64,000 nucleotides of DNA from Breznakiella homolactica (GTDB lineage Bacteria > Spirochaetota > Spirochaetia > Treponematales > Breznakiellaceae), in NCBI RefSeq assembly GCF_016616095.2, contig NZ_CP067089.2, forward strand, positions 3,906,001 to 3,970,000. The letters are read 5' to 3'. Positions 9,762 to 18,257 of this stretch are shown here, piece by piece. Below the pieces are notes generated by a model. That model was given only the letters and a program-made list of their open reading frames with translations. It searched no databases and was not told the origin of the DNA. Within the stretch, counting starts at the first letter, position 1. Each line of letters begins with the position of its first letter. The translations under genes and the position numbers were made by a program.

Positions 9762-10718
9762 ATGAAAAAAACAAACGATTCCAGCAAACTGGACCAGCTC
9801 GTAACCGTCTCCATGCTCAAGTATAAACTGGGGTACTCCCAGGCCCAAATTTCAAAAATGCTCGGAGTCTCAACCATGACGGTCTCACGGATGCTGGATG
9901 CCGCCATTGATCAGGGCATCGTGAAGATTTCCGTAAAAACTTCGATTGACGACGATGAGGAACTTTCCCAGGAAATAAAAGCCAAGTATAAACTCCGGGA
10001 CGCGCTGATCGTCAGAACAAATCCCTATGAAGATGTGGTGACCCGGCTCGCAAAGGCGACGGCGTTTTACCTTGACCTTTCAATCTGCCGGGGGGATGTG
10101 CTTGGGGTTGCCGCCGGAAGGACCCTGTCCCAGGTTATGCCCTACATGACCCTTCCGGCTATCGGCAGGGATAAGCAGCATTTTGAGGTTGTCCAGCTCC
10201 AGGGAGGATATACCTCCATGGGAGACCGGAATCCCACTATTTCAATCATTAATTTCGCCAACCGGTTCGGTATTGAGGGCCATCTTCTGCAGCACCCTAT
10301 GTACGCGTCGTCCCCGGAGGCTGCCAAAGTTATCCATGAACACTATATGGCCGATATGGAGAAGCTCTGGAAAAAATGTACCCTCCTGGTATCGGGTGTC
10401 GGTATCTGGGGACCCCATTGTTTCCAGCGGGAGGAGAAGCTCCTCGGTGAGGATGATCTCAATGAACTGAAAGAAGCCGGCGCTCTGGGGGATCTCTTCG
10501 GCCGGTGGTTTGATACCAACGGGAATTATCTCGACTGCTGCTGCAACCAAAGGGTCGTGTCCATTCCGCCCCGGATACAGAAATTCATCCCCCGGCGGAT
10601 TCTCGTTTCCTATGGAGAAGAAAAACTTCAGGCCATCGATGTGGTTCTTGCCCACGGTATGATGAATATTTTCATCAGTGATGAAGATACCGCGAAACAG
10701 CTTCTCCGGAATCCCTGA
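9762..10718 (+). CDS. SorC/DeoR-family sugar-responsive transcriptional regulator
   Basis: A 318-residue regulator. An N-terminal helix-turn-helix lies at ~residues 15-55 ('LGYSQAQISKMLGVSTMTVSRML'). A SorC-type sugar-phosphate-binding domain follows (~60-318), with the phosphate-loop-like 'DVLGVAAGRTLSQVM' and 'TLLVSGVGIWGP' segments. The ATG at 9762 is preferred to the TTG 15 bp upstream, although the ribosome-binding site is weak in both cases. It is the last gene of the operon and probably controls it through the inverted repeat upstream of 3488. It ends convergent with the response-regulator gene. Confidence 0.85.
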   Translation: MKKTNDSSKLDQLVTVSMLKYKLGYSQAQISKMLGVSTMTVSRMLDAAIDQGIVKISVKTSIDDDEELSQEIKAKYKLRDALIVRTNPYEDVVTRLAKATAFYLDLSICRGDVLGVAAGRTLSQVMPYMTLPAIGRDKQHFEVVQLQGGYTSMGDRNPTISIINFANRFGIEGHLLQHPMYASSPEAAKVIHEHYMADMEKLWKKCTLLVSGVGIWGPHCFQREEKLLGEDDLNELKEAGALGDLFGRWFDTNGNYLDCCCNQRVVSIPPRIQKFIPRRILVSYGEEKLQAIDVVLAHGMMNIFISDEDTAKQLLRNP

Positions 10719-10745
10719 CCCGGAAAACATTCCCGCTTACGGCTT

Positions 10746-12125
10746 TTATTCGGAGTCCTCCGTTCCATCCTCCAGACCATAGGTTTTAATTTTATTGATT
10801 ATGGTTTTTCGGCTTATGCCAAGCTCATCCGCCGCCTTGGTCCTGTTCCCGTCCCAGCGGGAAAGAGCTTCGGAGATAGCCTTTTTCTCGATATCCTCCA
10901 GGGAAGGCCCGCCGGAAACGTCACCGGCGGCTGGTTTTCCGCCGGTCCGCTGCGGCGGCACGCCGCCGGGTTCCATGGTGTGGAGATCAATATCCTCCGG
11001 TCTGATTTCGTTTCCGTCGCAGTAAATCAGGGCCCGCTCCAGGACATTTTCCAGTTCCCGGACATTCCCCGGGTATGAATAGTCCATGAGTTTCTTCTCC
11101 GCCTCCGGGGAAATCGTATGGGCCGGTTTCCCCATACGGGCCGCGGCTTTGCCGAGGAGATTCTCCGCCAGCAGGGGAATGTCCTCCCGGCGCTCCCGCA
11201 GCGGCGGCAGACTGACCTTGAAAACATTGATCCGGTAATACAGGTCTTCCCGGAATTTACCTTCGGAAACCAGGGTTTCGAGGTTTTTGTTGGTCGCTGA
11301 AATTATCCGGGCATTGACCGGAATGTCGCTCGTCCCGCCGAGCCTCCGGATTTTCCGTTCCTGGAGGACCCGGAGCAGTTTGATCTGCAGTGCCATGGGC
11401 ATTTCGCCGATTTCGTCGAGGAACAGGGTGCCGCGGCCTGCCAGTTCAAAGAGCCCCGGTTTACGGGCCGCCGCCCCGGTGAAGGCTCCCTTCTCATGGC
11501 CGAAGAGTTCACTTTCCATAAGGGTATCATGGATGCCGCCTATGTTTACCGCCACAAAAGGGTCGGCGCTGTTGGGGCCCCGCTTATGTATTTCGTGGGC
11601 CACCACCTCCTTGCCGGTACCGCTCTCTCCGGTTAAAAGCACCGTTACATCGGTATCCGCGATTTTGTCGATCCGGAGGGAAAGTTCCTTCATAACCGGG
11701 CTTTTGCCGATAAGGCTTGTCTCCTGGGGGGCGGTTCTTTTTTCAGCTTCCAGCAGGTTTTCCCGGCGTTTGTTTTCCACCAGGCTTTTCAGTTTTATAA
11801 TCAGTTCCGCGGGGTCAAAGGGTTTTGTCAGGTAATCCTTGGCGCCGCTCTTGAGGGCTTCCACCGCGTCGGGAATTTCCCCGTGGGCGGAAATCATAAT
11901 CGCCGGCGACAGTATTCCCCGGGCCTGGATCCATTCCAGAACTTCCTGGCCGCTCATCCCGGGAAGTTTGAGATCCAGAATTACCGCGTCAAAATGTTCT
12001 TTTTCCATAAGTATAATGGCTTCTTCTCCGGTTTCCGCGCTGTTTGAGTCAATGCCTTCGAGGCTGAGGTATTTTCTCAGGGATTCCCGGATATTCCGTT
12101 CATCATCGACAATTAAAACGTGCAT
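10746..12125 (-). CDS. NtrC-family sigma-54-dependent response regulator
   Basis: A 459-residue activator with three domains. The receiver has phosphoacceptor Asp51 in 'VILDLKLPGM'. The AAA+ domain (~135-370) has Walker A GESGTGKE (166-173), the sigma-54 contact loop GAFTGA (213-218) and Walker B 'GTLFLDE'. A Fis-type helix-turn-helix lies at the C-terminus (~415-455, 'ALSRWDGNRTKAADELGISR'). It follows the histidine kinase gene by 2 bp and is the last gene of an exporter operon on the minus strand, so it likely responds to the stress the exporter relieves. Confidence 0.95.
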   Translation of the reverse strand: MHVLIVDDERNIRESLRKYLSLEGIDSNSAETGEEAIILMEKEHFDAVILDLKLPGMSGQEVLEWIQARGILSPAIMISAHGEIPDAVEALKSGAKDYLTKPFDPAELIIKLKSLVENKRRENLLEAEKRTAPQETSLIGKSPVMKELSLRIDKIADTDVTVLLTGESGTGKEVVAHEIHKRGPNSADPFVAVNIGGIHDTLMESELFGHEKGAFTGAAARKPGLFELAGRGTLFLDEIGEMPMALQIKLLRVLQERKIRRLGGTSDIPVNARIISATNKNLETLVSEGKFREDLYYRINVFKVSLPPLRERREDIPLLAENLLGKAAARMGKPAHTISPEAEKKLMDYSYPGNVRELENVLERALIYCDGNEIRPEDIDLHTMEPGGVPPQRTGGKPAAGDVSGGPSLEDIEKKAISEALSRWDGNRTKAADELGISRKTIINKIKTYGLEDGTEDSE

Positions 12126-12127
12126 AA

Positions 12128-13450
12128 CTACAGATCCTTTTTTTGTGTTTCCGTGTATTCCGGAAAAGTTACGGCCACCACCGTTCCGCCGCCGTCCCGG
12201 GATTCAATGGCAATCGATCCATTGGCCGCTTCGGTAAAGCGCTTGCTGATGCTGAGCCCGATGCCGGTGCCGGTACTTTTGCTGGTAAAAAAAGGATCGA
12301 AGATCCTTTTGCGGTCCGCCGCGGGGATGCCTTTGCCCCGGTCGGCTATTTTTATAACAATATTCCCATTTGATCTGGCCGCGGATAAGGTTACCCCTTC
12401 CGGGGAGCTGCCGCTTTCCAGGGCATTCCTGAGGATATTTTCGAGGACCGACCGGGCCCTGTCGCTGTCAATAAATACGGCGCAGTCCCTGCAGGTGCCG
12501 GGATCAACTATGTTTTTTCCGCAGATGCGCTGGGATATTTCCTCCAGGAGGGCATATACATTCTGGGGAACGGGAAATCCCCGGGCGTCCCTGAGATAAT
12601 CGTTTACCCGGTATACCAGGGCGGACAGCCGTTCAACCTCCTGGTCGATGATGGCAATTTCTTCGGTTCCATTTTCAGGGCCGAGCTTTTTCAGGATCCC
12701 GGTCTGAAGCCGTATGGATGAAAGCGGGTTCTTTATCTCGTGTGCCAGGGTGCTGGCGGCGGTTCCCAGAACCACCAGATTTTTCTGGCCTTCGATGCGT
12801 TCCCGGTACTCAATGTTTCTCAGGAAGAGCCTGCGAATATAGAATACGATGAACAGCAGGGCAAGTTCGCAGATGGGGAAAAGAATTTTTATGGTGCTGT
12901 CGGTCCGCCAGTATTCGGGGTTGTACAGATCGATGTACAGATACGAACCCCGGTCAAGGGTGCTGAAGAACGGTGGCTGCCGTCCCCGCATCATCATACG
13001 CTGATCCTGCATGTGGCCGCCCCGGTGGGGGTCAGGCTGGGGCGGCGGCGGGGCCATGATTTCTGTCCGCACGATAAATTTTATAGACTTTCCCTGGGGA
13101 TCCGCGATGGTAATCCTGCCGTTTTTACTGATTATTTGTTCATCCAGAAGCTCCTGATCGAGCAGGGCAGGGGGTTCTCCCCAGGAATACACCATCCCGA
13201 GGTCTTCCCGGTACACGGCCAGACCGGTGATATGGCTTTTAAGAACCGCTGAATCGTCTATGGCGGATCCGAAATCTTCGTAATCCCGCAGGCTGGCAAA
13301 CAGCGTGGTGAGTATACGTTCGTTGTCGTTGTCGCGGATCAGCCGTGCCCGGTCATACATCTGCAGAAAAATAAATACCGTCAGGGCAGAGCCAAGGATC
13401 CAGCAGGCTAAAGCTACAATCAACGACGACGTCCGGGTGGCGATCTTCAT
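12128..13450 (-). CDS. Sensor histidine kinase (NtrB/AtoS-like)
   Basis: A 440-residue membrane kinase. TM1 is ~10-30, the extracytoplasmic sensor ~31-185 and TM2 ~187-207. The dimerisation/phosphoacceptor segment is 'TLAHEIKNPLSSIRL' (His ~237). The ATPase domain has an N-box 'NILRNALES', G1 'DRGKGIP' and G2 'GTGIGLSISK'. The sensor holds an unusual Pro/His/Met/Arg-rich stretch at ~133-160 (PPPPQPDPHRGGHMQ, then RMMMRGRQPP) that could bind metal (inference). It is followed 2 bp later by its NtrC-type regulator and preceded by the TolC-like gene. Confidence 0.93.
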   Translation of the reverse strand: MKIATRTSSLIVALACWILGSALTVFIFLQMYDRARLIRDNDNERILTTLFASLRDYEDFGSAIDDSAVLKSHITGLAVYREDLGMVYSWGEPPALLDQELLDEQIISKNGRITIADPQGKSIKFIVRTEIMAPPPPQPDPHRGGHMQDQRMMMRGRQPPFFSTLDRGSYLYIDLYNPEYWRTDSTIKILFPICELALLFIVFYIRRLFLRNIEYRERIEGQKNLVVLGTAASTLAHEIKNPLSSIRLQTGILKKLGPENGTEEIAIIDQEVERLSALVYRVNDYLRDARGFPVPQNVYALLEEISQRICGKNIVDPGTCRDCAVFIDSDRARSVLENILRNALESGSSPEGVTLSAARSNGNIVIKIADRGKGIPAADRKRIFDPFFTSKSTGTGIGLSISKRFTEAANGSIAIESRDGGGTVVAVTFPEYTETQKKDL

Positions 13451-13465
13451 TAAAATAGTTCCTTT

Positions 13466-14794
13466 TTATAAAGATACCGGCATAAACAAGTGTATCACCT
13501 GATCTTCCGATTCAAAAGCCCCGAGGGACCGTATAGCCGAAAGGCATGACAAAAATCCGTACTGGGCGTTGATAAGCTGGTTCCGGTTTGAGCTGACCAG
13601 GGCCGCCGCGTCGGAAAGATCCGATACCGACGCCTGGGAAAGCCGGTACAGTTCAAGACTGTTCTCGAAATGTTTTTCCGCGTATTCCAGGGCCTTCCGG
13701 GAGGAAATCACCGAGCTGGCCTGGGCTATACAGTCCAGCAGCCCCGTCTGTATTTCAATATCCAGATTGCTTTCGGTGCTGTAATAATCAAGCATGGTCT
13801 GTTCCAGGGCGATTTTTTTCGTATCCACATTGGTGCCGGTTACCCAGAAATCCAGCGGAATCGAACCGTTTATCGAAACCTTTCCCGGCGCCGTGCTGAA
13901 ATTGTCGTTGTAGCTGTAGTTTATCCCGGTTGAAATACTGGCGCTCAGGCTCGGGAAATAATCCTTTTTCGCCAGGTTAACGGACTGGTCCGCTTTCTGT
14001 GTCTGGAGGACCGCCTTTGACAGTTCCGGGTTTTTCGCGGCAACCGCCGTCCACAGGGACGCTGTCAGGGAATCGAACTGATCGTCACTGAAGCCTGCCA
14101 GCGCCTGGATAAGCGTTTCATAGTAATCGAAATCCACCGCTTCAACCTCTGATATTCCCGAGAACCCGGTGACGGATCTGAGCTTCGCCATGCCCAGGGC
14201 AAGGTCACGTTTCGCCTGGCTGATGCTTGTTTTTTTCGACTCATGCTCCGCTACCGCCTGCAGATACTCTCCGTAACTGATAACGCCCCCGGCCAGCCGG
14301 ATCTCGGCGACGGACAGACTCAGCGCCGCCACTTCCAGGGCCGCGTCCGCCGCGTCCATCGCGGCCTGGGCTTTCAGCACGCCGTAATACGCGGTATCCG
14401 CGGAATCGAGGACCGCGAAATATTCGGCCAGGGCTTCCTGCCGGGTGATTTGGGTGGCGATCTTCTGGATGGAACCCAGGACGGTATTTTTACCGCCGCT
14501 CCAGAGCGTCTGGGACAGACTAATGCTGGCCCCCGCGGAAAGGCTGTCGGTTACATCGGTATCACCGCCCCACAGGGTGGCGGACCCCGAAACCCCCAGG
14601 GAAAGGGACGGAAGGTTGCTGAACAGTTGGGTCCGTTCATCCAGCAGGGCGCTTTCCGTGGCCAGGCCGTATTTTGAAAGGGTTTTTGAATTGGAAAGCG
14701 CCAGGGCCCGGGCCTGTTCAAGGTTTATATTCTCCCCGGCGAAACAGGTAAACCCGGCGGCGGCTGTAATCAGAATAAACAGTAAGCGTTTCAT
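13466..14794 (-). CDS. TolC-family outer membrane efflux protein
   Basis: A 442-residue protein with a cleavable signal peptide (FTCFAG/ENINLEQARALA). Two OEP-type repeats of long alpha-helices with interspersed beta-strands are visible, including 'DYFPSLSASISTGINY' and 'GKVSINGSIPLDFW' in the second half. It should form the outer-membrane channel of the tripartite exporter encoded just upstream on the same strand (adaptor 16773, ATPase 16006, permease 14816). The Cys in the signal region is not in a good lipobox. Confidence 0.9.
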   Translation of the reverse strand: MKRLLFILITAAAGFTCFAGENINLEQARALALSNSKTLSKYGLATESALLDERTQLFSNLPSLSLGVSGSATLWGGDTDVTDSLSAGASISLSQTLWSGGKNTVLGSIQKIATQITRQEALAEYFAVLDSADTAYYGVLKAQAAMDAADAALEVAALSLSVAEIRLAGGVISYGEYLQAVAEHESKKTSISQAKRDLALGMAKLRSVTGFSGISEVEAVDFDYYETLIQALAGFSDDQFDSLTASLWTAVAAKNPELSKAVLQTQKADQSVNLAKKDYFPSLSASISTGINYSYNDNFSTAPGKVSINGSIPLDFWVTGTNVDTKKIALEQTMLDYYSTESNLDIEIQTGLLDCIAQASSVISSRKALEYAEKHFENSLELYRLSQASVSDLSDAAALVSSNRNQLINAQYGFLSCLSAIRSLGAFESEDQVIHLFMPVSL

Positions 14795-14815
14795 GGTGTC
14801 TCCTTATGATGGAAC

Positions 14816-16006
14816 CTATTCATACCGCAGTGCATCGATGGGGTAGAGTCCCGCGGCTTTTTTCGCCGGATAGTATCCGAAGAAAATTCCGACCATGGCG
14901 GCGAAAAGGGCCGCGACGGCAATTACCGCCGGATTGATTACCGTTGCGATGGACAGGAGCGAAAGCACCTGGCAAAGTCCGAATGCCAGCAGTATTCCCA
15001 GTATGCCGCCCATGAGGCTCAGGAGCAGGGATTCCGAAAGAAACTGCAGAAGAATATCCCGCTTGCGGGCACCCACGGACATACGGATGCCGATCTCGCG
15101 GGTCCGTTCGGTAACCGAGACCAGCATGATGTTCATGATGCCGATTCCCCCTACCAGGAGCGAAACGCCGGCGATCGCCGCCAGAAGGTTCGTCAGGGTC
15201 TGGGATGTTTTTGACGCGGTGGCGATCATGTCCGACATGTTCATTATCTCGAAGTCCGCCGCGGCGCCGGGTTTGAGTTTGTGGACTTCCCGCAGGATGA
15301 TCTCTATTTCCCGCTGGGCCGCTTCCATATAATCCTTGCGTACCACGCTGACGGATATGGAGTTGAGGTTCTGGGTTTTGTTCAGCCGGGTCATGGCTGT
15401 GTCCAGGGGAACCAGAATAATATCGTCCTGATCACTGCCCATGCTGCCGGCGCCCTTGCTTTCCAGGACCCCGATGATTTTGAAGTGATTCGTCCCGATC
15501 CGGACGGTTTGACCCACGGGATCACCGGCGCTGAAAAGTTTCGCCGCCACCGTGGAACCCAGCACCGCAACCTTGCTGCGCGCCGTAAGATCCTCCTCAC
15601 CAAAGAAGCTGCCTTCCGTGACATCCCAGTTTTTGATTATCAGGTAATCCGGTTCAACCCCCATAACCGTGGTTGACCAGTTGCTCTCGCCTCCCACCAC
15701 GGTGTAGGTCCGCTGGCTGATTCCCGAGACCGCCTGGATATAGCTTGCCTCGGATTTCAGCTTTGCCGCGTCGTCCTTGGTAAGCCGGTTCGGGTAGTCG
15801 CGGCCCCTGCGGGGCAGTATGGTCAGGAGATTCGTGCCCATGGCTTCAATCTGGGCTTCAATTTCCGCCTGGGACCCTTCGCCGATGGCCACCATGACGA
15901 TGACCGAACCGACGCCGATGATGATACCCAGGGAAGTCAGGAGACTCCGCATGCGGTTGCGGAAAATATTGCTCAGGGAAGATCTGATCAGTTTTACCGG
16001 GCCCAT
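14816..16006 (-). CDS. MacB-type ABC transporter permease
   Basis: A 396-residue permease of the FtsX/MacB_PCD family. TM1 lies near residues 20-45 ('SLLTSLGIIIGVGSVIVMVAIGEG'), then a large periplasmic MacB_PCD domain (~45-260), and three C-terminal membrane segments (~270-390) with the 'ERTREIGIRMSVGARKRDIL' signature between TM2 and TM3. The start is ATG 16006, overlapping the ATPase stop by one base (TAATG) with aggagg upstream, which gives translational coupling. Unlike canonical MacB the ATPase is a separate protein. The complex probably exports a peptide, lipid or drug-like molecule. Confidence 0.93.
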   Translation of the reverse strand: MGPVKLIRSSLSNIFRNRMRSLLTSLGIIIGVGSVIVMVAIGEGSQAEIEAQIEAMGTNLLTILPRRGRDYPNRLTKDDAAKLKSEASYIQAVSGISQRTYTVVGGESNWSTTVMGVEPDYLIIKNWDVTEGSFFGEEDLTARSKVAVLGSTVAAKLFSAGDPVGQTVRIGTNHFKIIGVLESKGAGSMGSDQDDIILVPLDTAMTRLNKTQNLNSISVSVVRKDYMEAAQREIEIILREVHKLKPGAAADFEIMNMSDMIATASKTSQTLTNLLAAIAGVSLLVGGIGIMNIMLVSVTERTREIGIRMSVGARKRDILLQFLSESLLLSLMGGILGILLAFGLCQVLSLLSIATVINPAVIAVAALFAAMVGIFFGYYPAKKAAGLYPIDALRYE

Positions 16007-16770
16007 TATCCGGCCTCCTGTTCCCGGGAAAGCTGGGCATGGTCTTTTTTCCACTGCTCCAGATCTTCCTGGGCGTTCCTGCGTTCCGTTACCGGGAGGT
16101 CGGAGATTATTTCCCCGTCCCGCATGGTTATGATCCGTTTGGTATACGCCGCGAGTTCCGGTTCATGGGTTACCATGACGACAGTTTTCCCGTTATTGTT
16201 GAGCGCCTGGAAAAGTCCCATGATCTCCAGGGTCATTTCCGTGTCGAGGTTGCCCGTGGGCTCGTCGGCGAGGATAAACGCCGGGTCGTTTACCATTGCC
16301 CGGGCAATGGCGACCCGCTGCTGCTGTCCGCCGGAAAGCTGGGACGGCATATGGTAGAGCCGTTCTCCCAGGCCGACTTCCCGGAGCACGGCGGCGGCCC
16401 GTTCCCGCTGGTTCCGTTCCTGTTTTTTCCGGTTGTAGAACAGGGGGAGCTCCACATTTTCCAGCGCGCTTGTCCTGGCCAGAAGATTGAACCCCTGGAA
16501 GACAAACCCGATTTTGCTGTTCCGGATCAGGGCAAATTCATCGGAATTCGCCTTAGCTGTCTCCATGCCGTCGAGTATGTAGCTTCCCTCGGTGGGTTTG
16601 TCCAGGCAGCCCAGTATGTTCATGAGGGTTGATTTTCCCGAGCCCGAAGGGCCCATGACGGAAATAAATTCCCCCGCTTCCACCGAAAGATCGAGTCCCC
16701 GGATAGCCTTTACGGTAATTTCCTCAAGCTCGTACAGCCGCTTGATACCCTTAAGTTCTATCATTGCCAT
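16006..16770 (-). CDS. MacB/LolD-type ABC transporter ATPase
   Basis: A 254-residue ATPase. Walker A is GPSGSGKS (~40-47), the Q-loop is 'VFQGFNLLARTSALENV', the ABC signature is LSGGQQQRVAIARA, Walker B is 'FILADEPTGNLD', and the H-loop is 'VVMVTHEPELA'. This is the MacB/FtsE/LolD subgroup. It starts 2 bp after the adaptor stop and overlaps the permease start by one base. The second ATG (16764) is an equally possible start. Confidence 0.95.
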   Translation of the reverse strand: MAMIELKGIKRLYELEEITVKAIRGLDLSVEAGEFISVMGPSGSGKSTLMNILGCLDKPTEGSYILDGMETAKANSDEFALIRNSKIGFVFQGFNLLARTSALENVELPLFYNRKKQERNQRERAAAVLREVGLGERLYHMPSQLSGGQQQRVAIARAMVNDPAFILADEPTGNLDTEMTLEIMGLFQALNNNGKTVVMVTHEPELAAYTKRIITMRDGEIISDLPVTERRNAQEDLEQWKKDHAQLSREQEAG

Positions 16771-16772
16771 GG

Positions 16773-17993
16773 CTATACCCGTTCCCTGAGGATTATTTCT
16801 TTGCCCGACAGTTCGGGGCTGCCGATTATTTCCGTAAAGGAACCGTCGCTGATGCCGACAAACACCTCGGCGGATTCCGGTTTTCCCGCGTCGTTCAGAA
16901 ACCAGATGGTTTTCTGGGTAACCGGAGCCGTCTGGGCAGTGCTGTTTTCCTGGTTGTTCCTGCCACCCGGAGGCGGGCCACCTCTTCCCATGGGCGGGCC
17001 CGAGGGCATGACCAGCGCGGTCAGGCCTGACTGGCCGGAGGAGGATGTGTTTTTTTCCGCAACCGCTGCGGTGCTCGCCGGCTGATACCGGAGCGCCGCG
17101 TTGGGCACCATCAGAATGTTTTCCCGCCGTTCCTGGATAAACTCCACTTCGCAGGTCATCCCCGGGAGCAAAGCCCCGTCCCTGTTGGAAACCGCAATGA
17201 TGACCGTATAGCTGACCACGTTATCCGACGTGGTGGGCATCAGATAGACCGTCTCGACCGAACCGGAATAGTTTTTGCCCGGCAGTGCCTCCAGGGTAAA
17301 CCGGACTTCCTGTCCGTTCCGAATCGCCGCAATATCAAGCTCATCCACGCTGGCTTCAATCTGCATTTCCTGCAGGCTTTCCGCCAGGGTAAACAGGCTG
17401 GATGAATTGCTGCTCGATCCTTCGACAACGTTCTGGCCGGTGCTGATATTCCGTTCCAGCACAATACCGTCAATGGGAGAGGTGATAAACGCGTACTGGT
17501 TGATTTCGGTTTCGATGACCTTAAGGGCCGCTTCCGCAGCGGACAGTTCCGCCGCCTGGATATCCAGGGTTGTTTTTCCTGTTTTAAGCTCGTACTCGGA
17601 GATAAGGTTCTTTTCCGCCAGTTTTTCCTGGTTGCCGTAGTTCAGCTGCTGGAGTTCGTAATTGGCCCGGGCTTTTACCACCGACGCAAGCTGCTGTTCC
17701 CGCTGGAGCCTGAGCATATCGGTGTTCAGTTCCGCCAGGATGTCGCCTTTGCCGATGGTATCGTTGTAATCAACGTATATATGCTCGACCTTTCCGCTCA
17801 TCTGGGCCAGGACATTCACCGTGGAAACCGGCTGCAGTGTCCCGCTGGCGGAAACGGTTTTTTCCAGAGACCCCACGGTAACCGTGGTGAATTCATAGGA
17901 TTTGCCGCCGCCATTTGTCCCGGCGCAGGCGCTGAATATAAGCGCCGCCGCAAAAGATGCAAGTATCGGGCCAAGTACTGATTTTATTTTCAT
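16773..17993 (-). CDS. MacA/HlyD-type periplasmic adaptor lipoprotein
   Basis: A 406-residue membrane fusion protein. The start at ATG 17993 is chosen because aaggagc precedes it and it gives a signal peptide with lipobox IFSA before Cys (~21). The order is a biotinyl-lipoyl half, a coiled-coil hairpin (~85-165), the second lipoyl half ('ITSPIDGIVLERNISTGQNV'), a beta-barrel, and a membrane-proximal domain. A Gly/Pro/Met-rich insertion near residues 325-350 ('MPSGPPMGRGGPPPGG') is unusual for the family. It is the first gene of the adaptor-ATPase-permease-TolC-kinase-regulator run. Confidence 0.92.
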   Translation of the reverse strand: MKIKSVLGPILASFAAALIFSACAGTNGGGKSYEFTTVTVGSLEKTVSASGTLQPVSTVNVLAQMSGKVEHIYVDYNDTIGKGDILAELNTDMLRLQREQQLASVVKARANYELQQLNYGNQEKLAEKNLISEYELKTGKTTLDIQAAELSAAEAALKVIETEINQYAFITSPIDGIVLERNISTGQNVVEGSSSNSSSLFTLAESLQEMQIEASVDELDIAAIRNGQEVRFTLEALPGKNYSGSVETVYLMPTTSDNVVSYTVIIAVSNRDGALLPGMTCEVEFIQERRENILMVPNAALRYQPASTAAVAEKNTSSSGQSGLTALVMPSGPPMGRGGPPPGGRNNQENSTAQTAPVTQKTIWFLNDAGKPESAEVFVGISDGSFTEIIGSPELSGKEIILRERV

Positions 17994-18257
17994 TTCCCAT
18001 TGCTCCTTGCTTATATATAAGCAGATATCATGCCAAGGGAAATAAATATACGATAAACATTTTGTTATATAATAATTTGTTGTATTGTATTGAATTACGC
18101 ACACAGCCGGGATAGCGGCGCGGATCGGCGCGGCTTTTCCGCGGTCTTTTTTGTTTTTTTTACGATACCCCCGTATCGCGGGCTTAGTGTGAAAAAAATA
18201 CACACCCGCGGCTGTCCGGGAAGAAATTACCCGCACGGGGGCCGGGATCGGAGAAGC

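Noticed and set aside
16124..17085. Plus-strand frames opposite the exporter genes
   Set aside because: They are shadows of the ATPase and adaptor genes, which carry complete family motifs on the minus strand.
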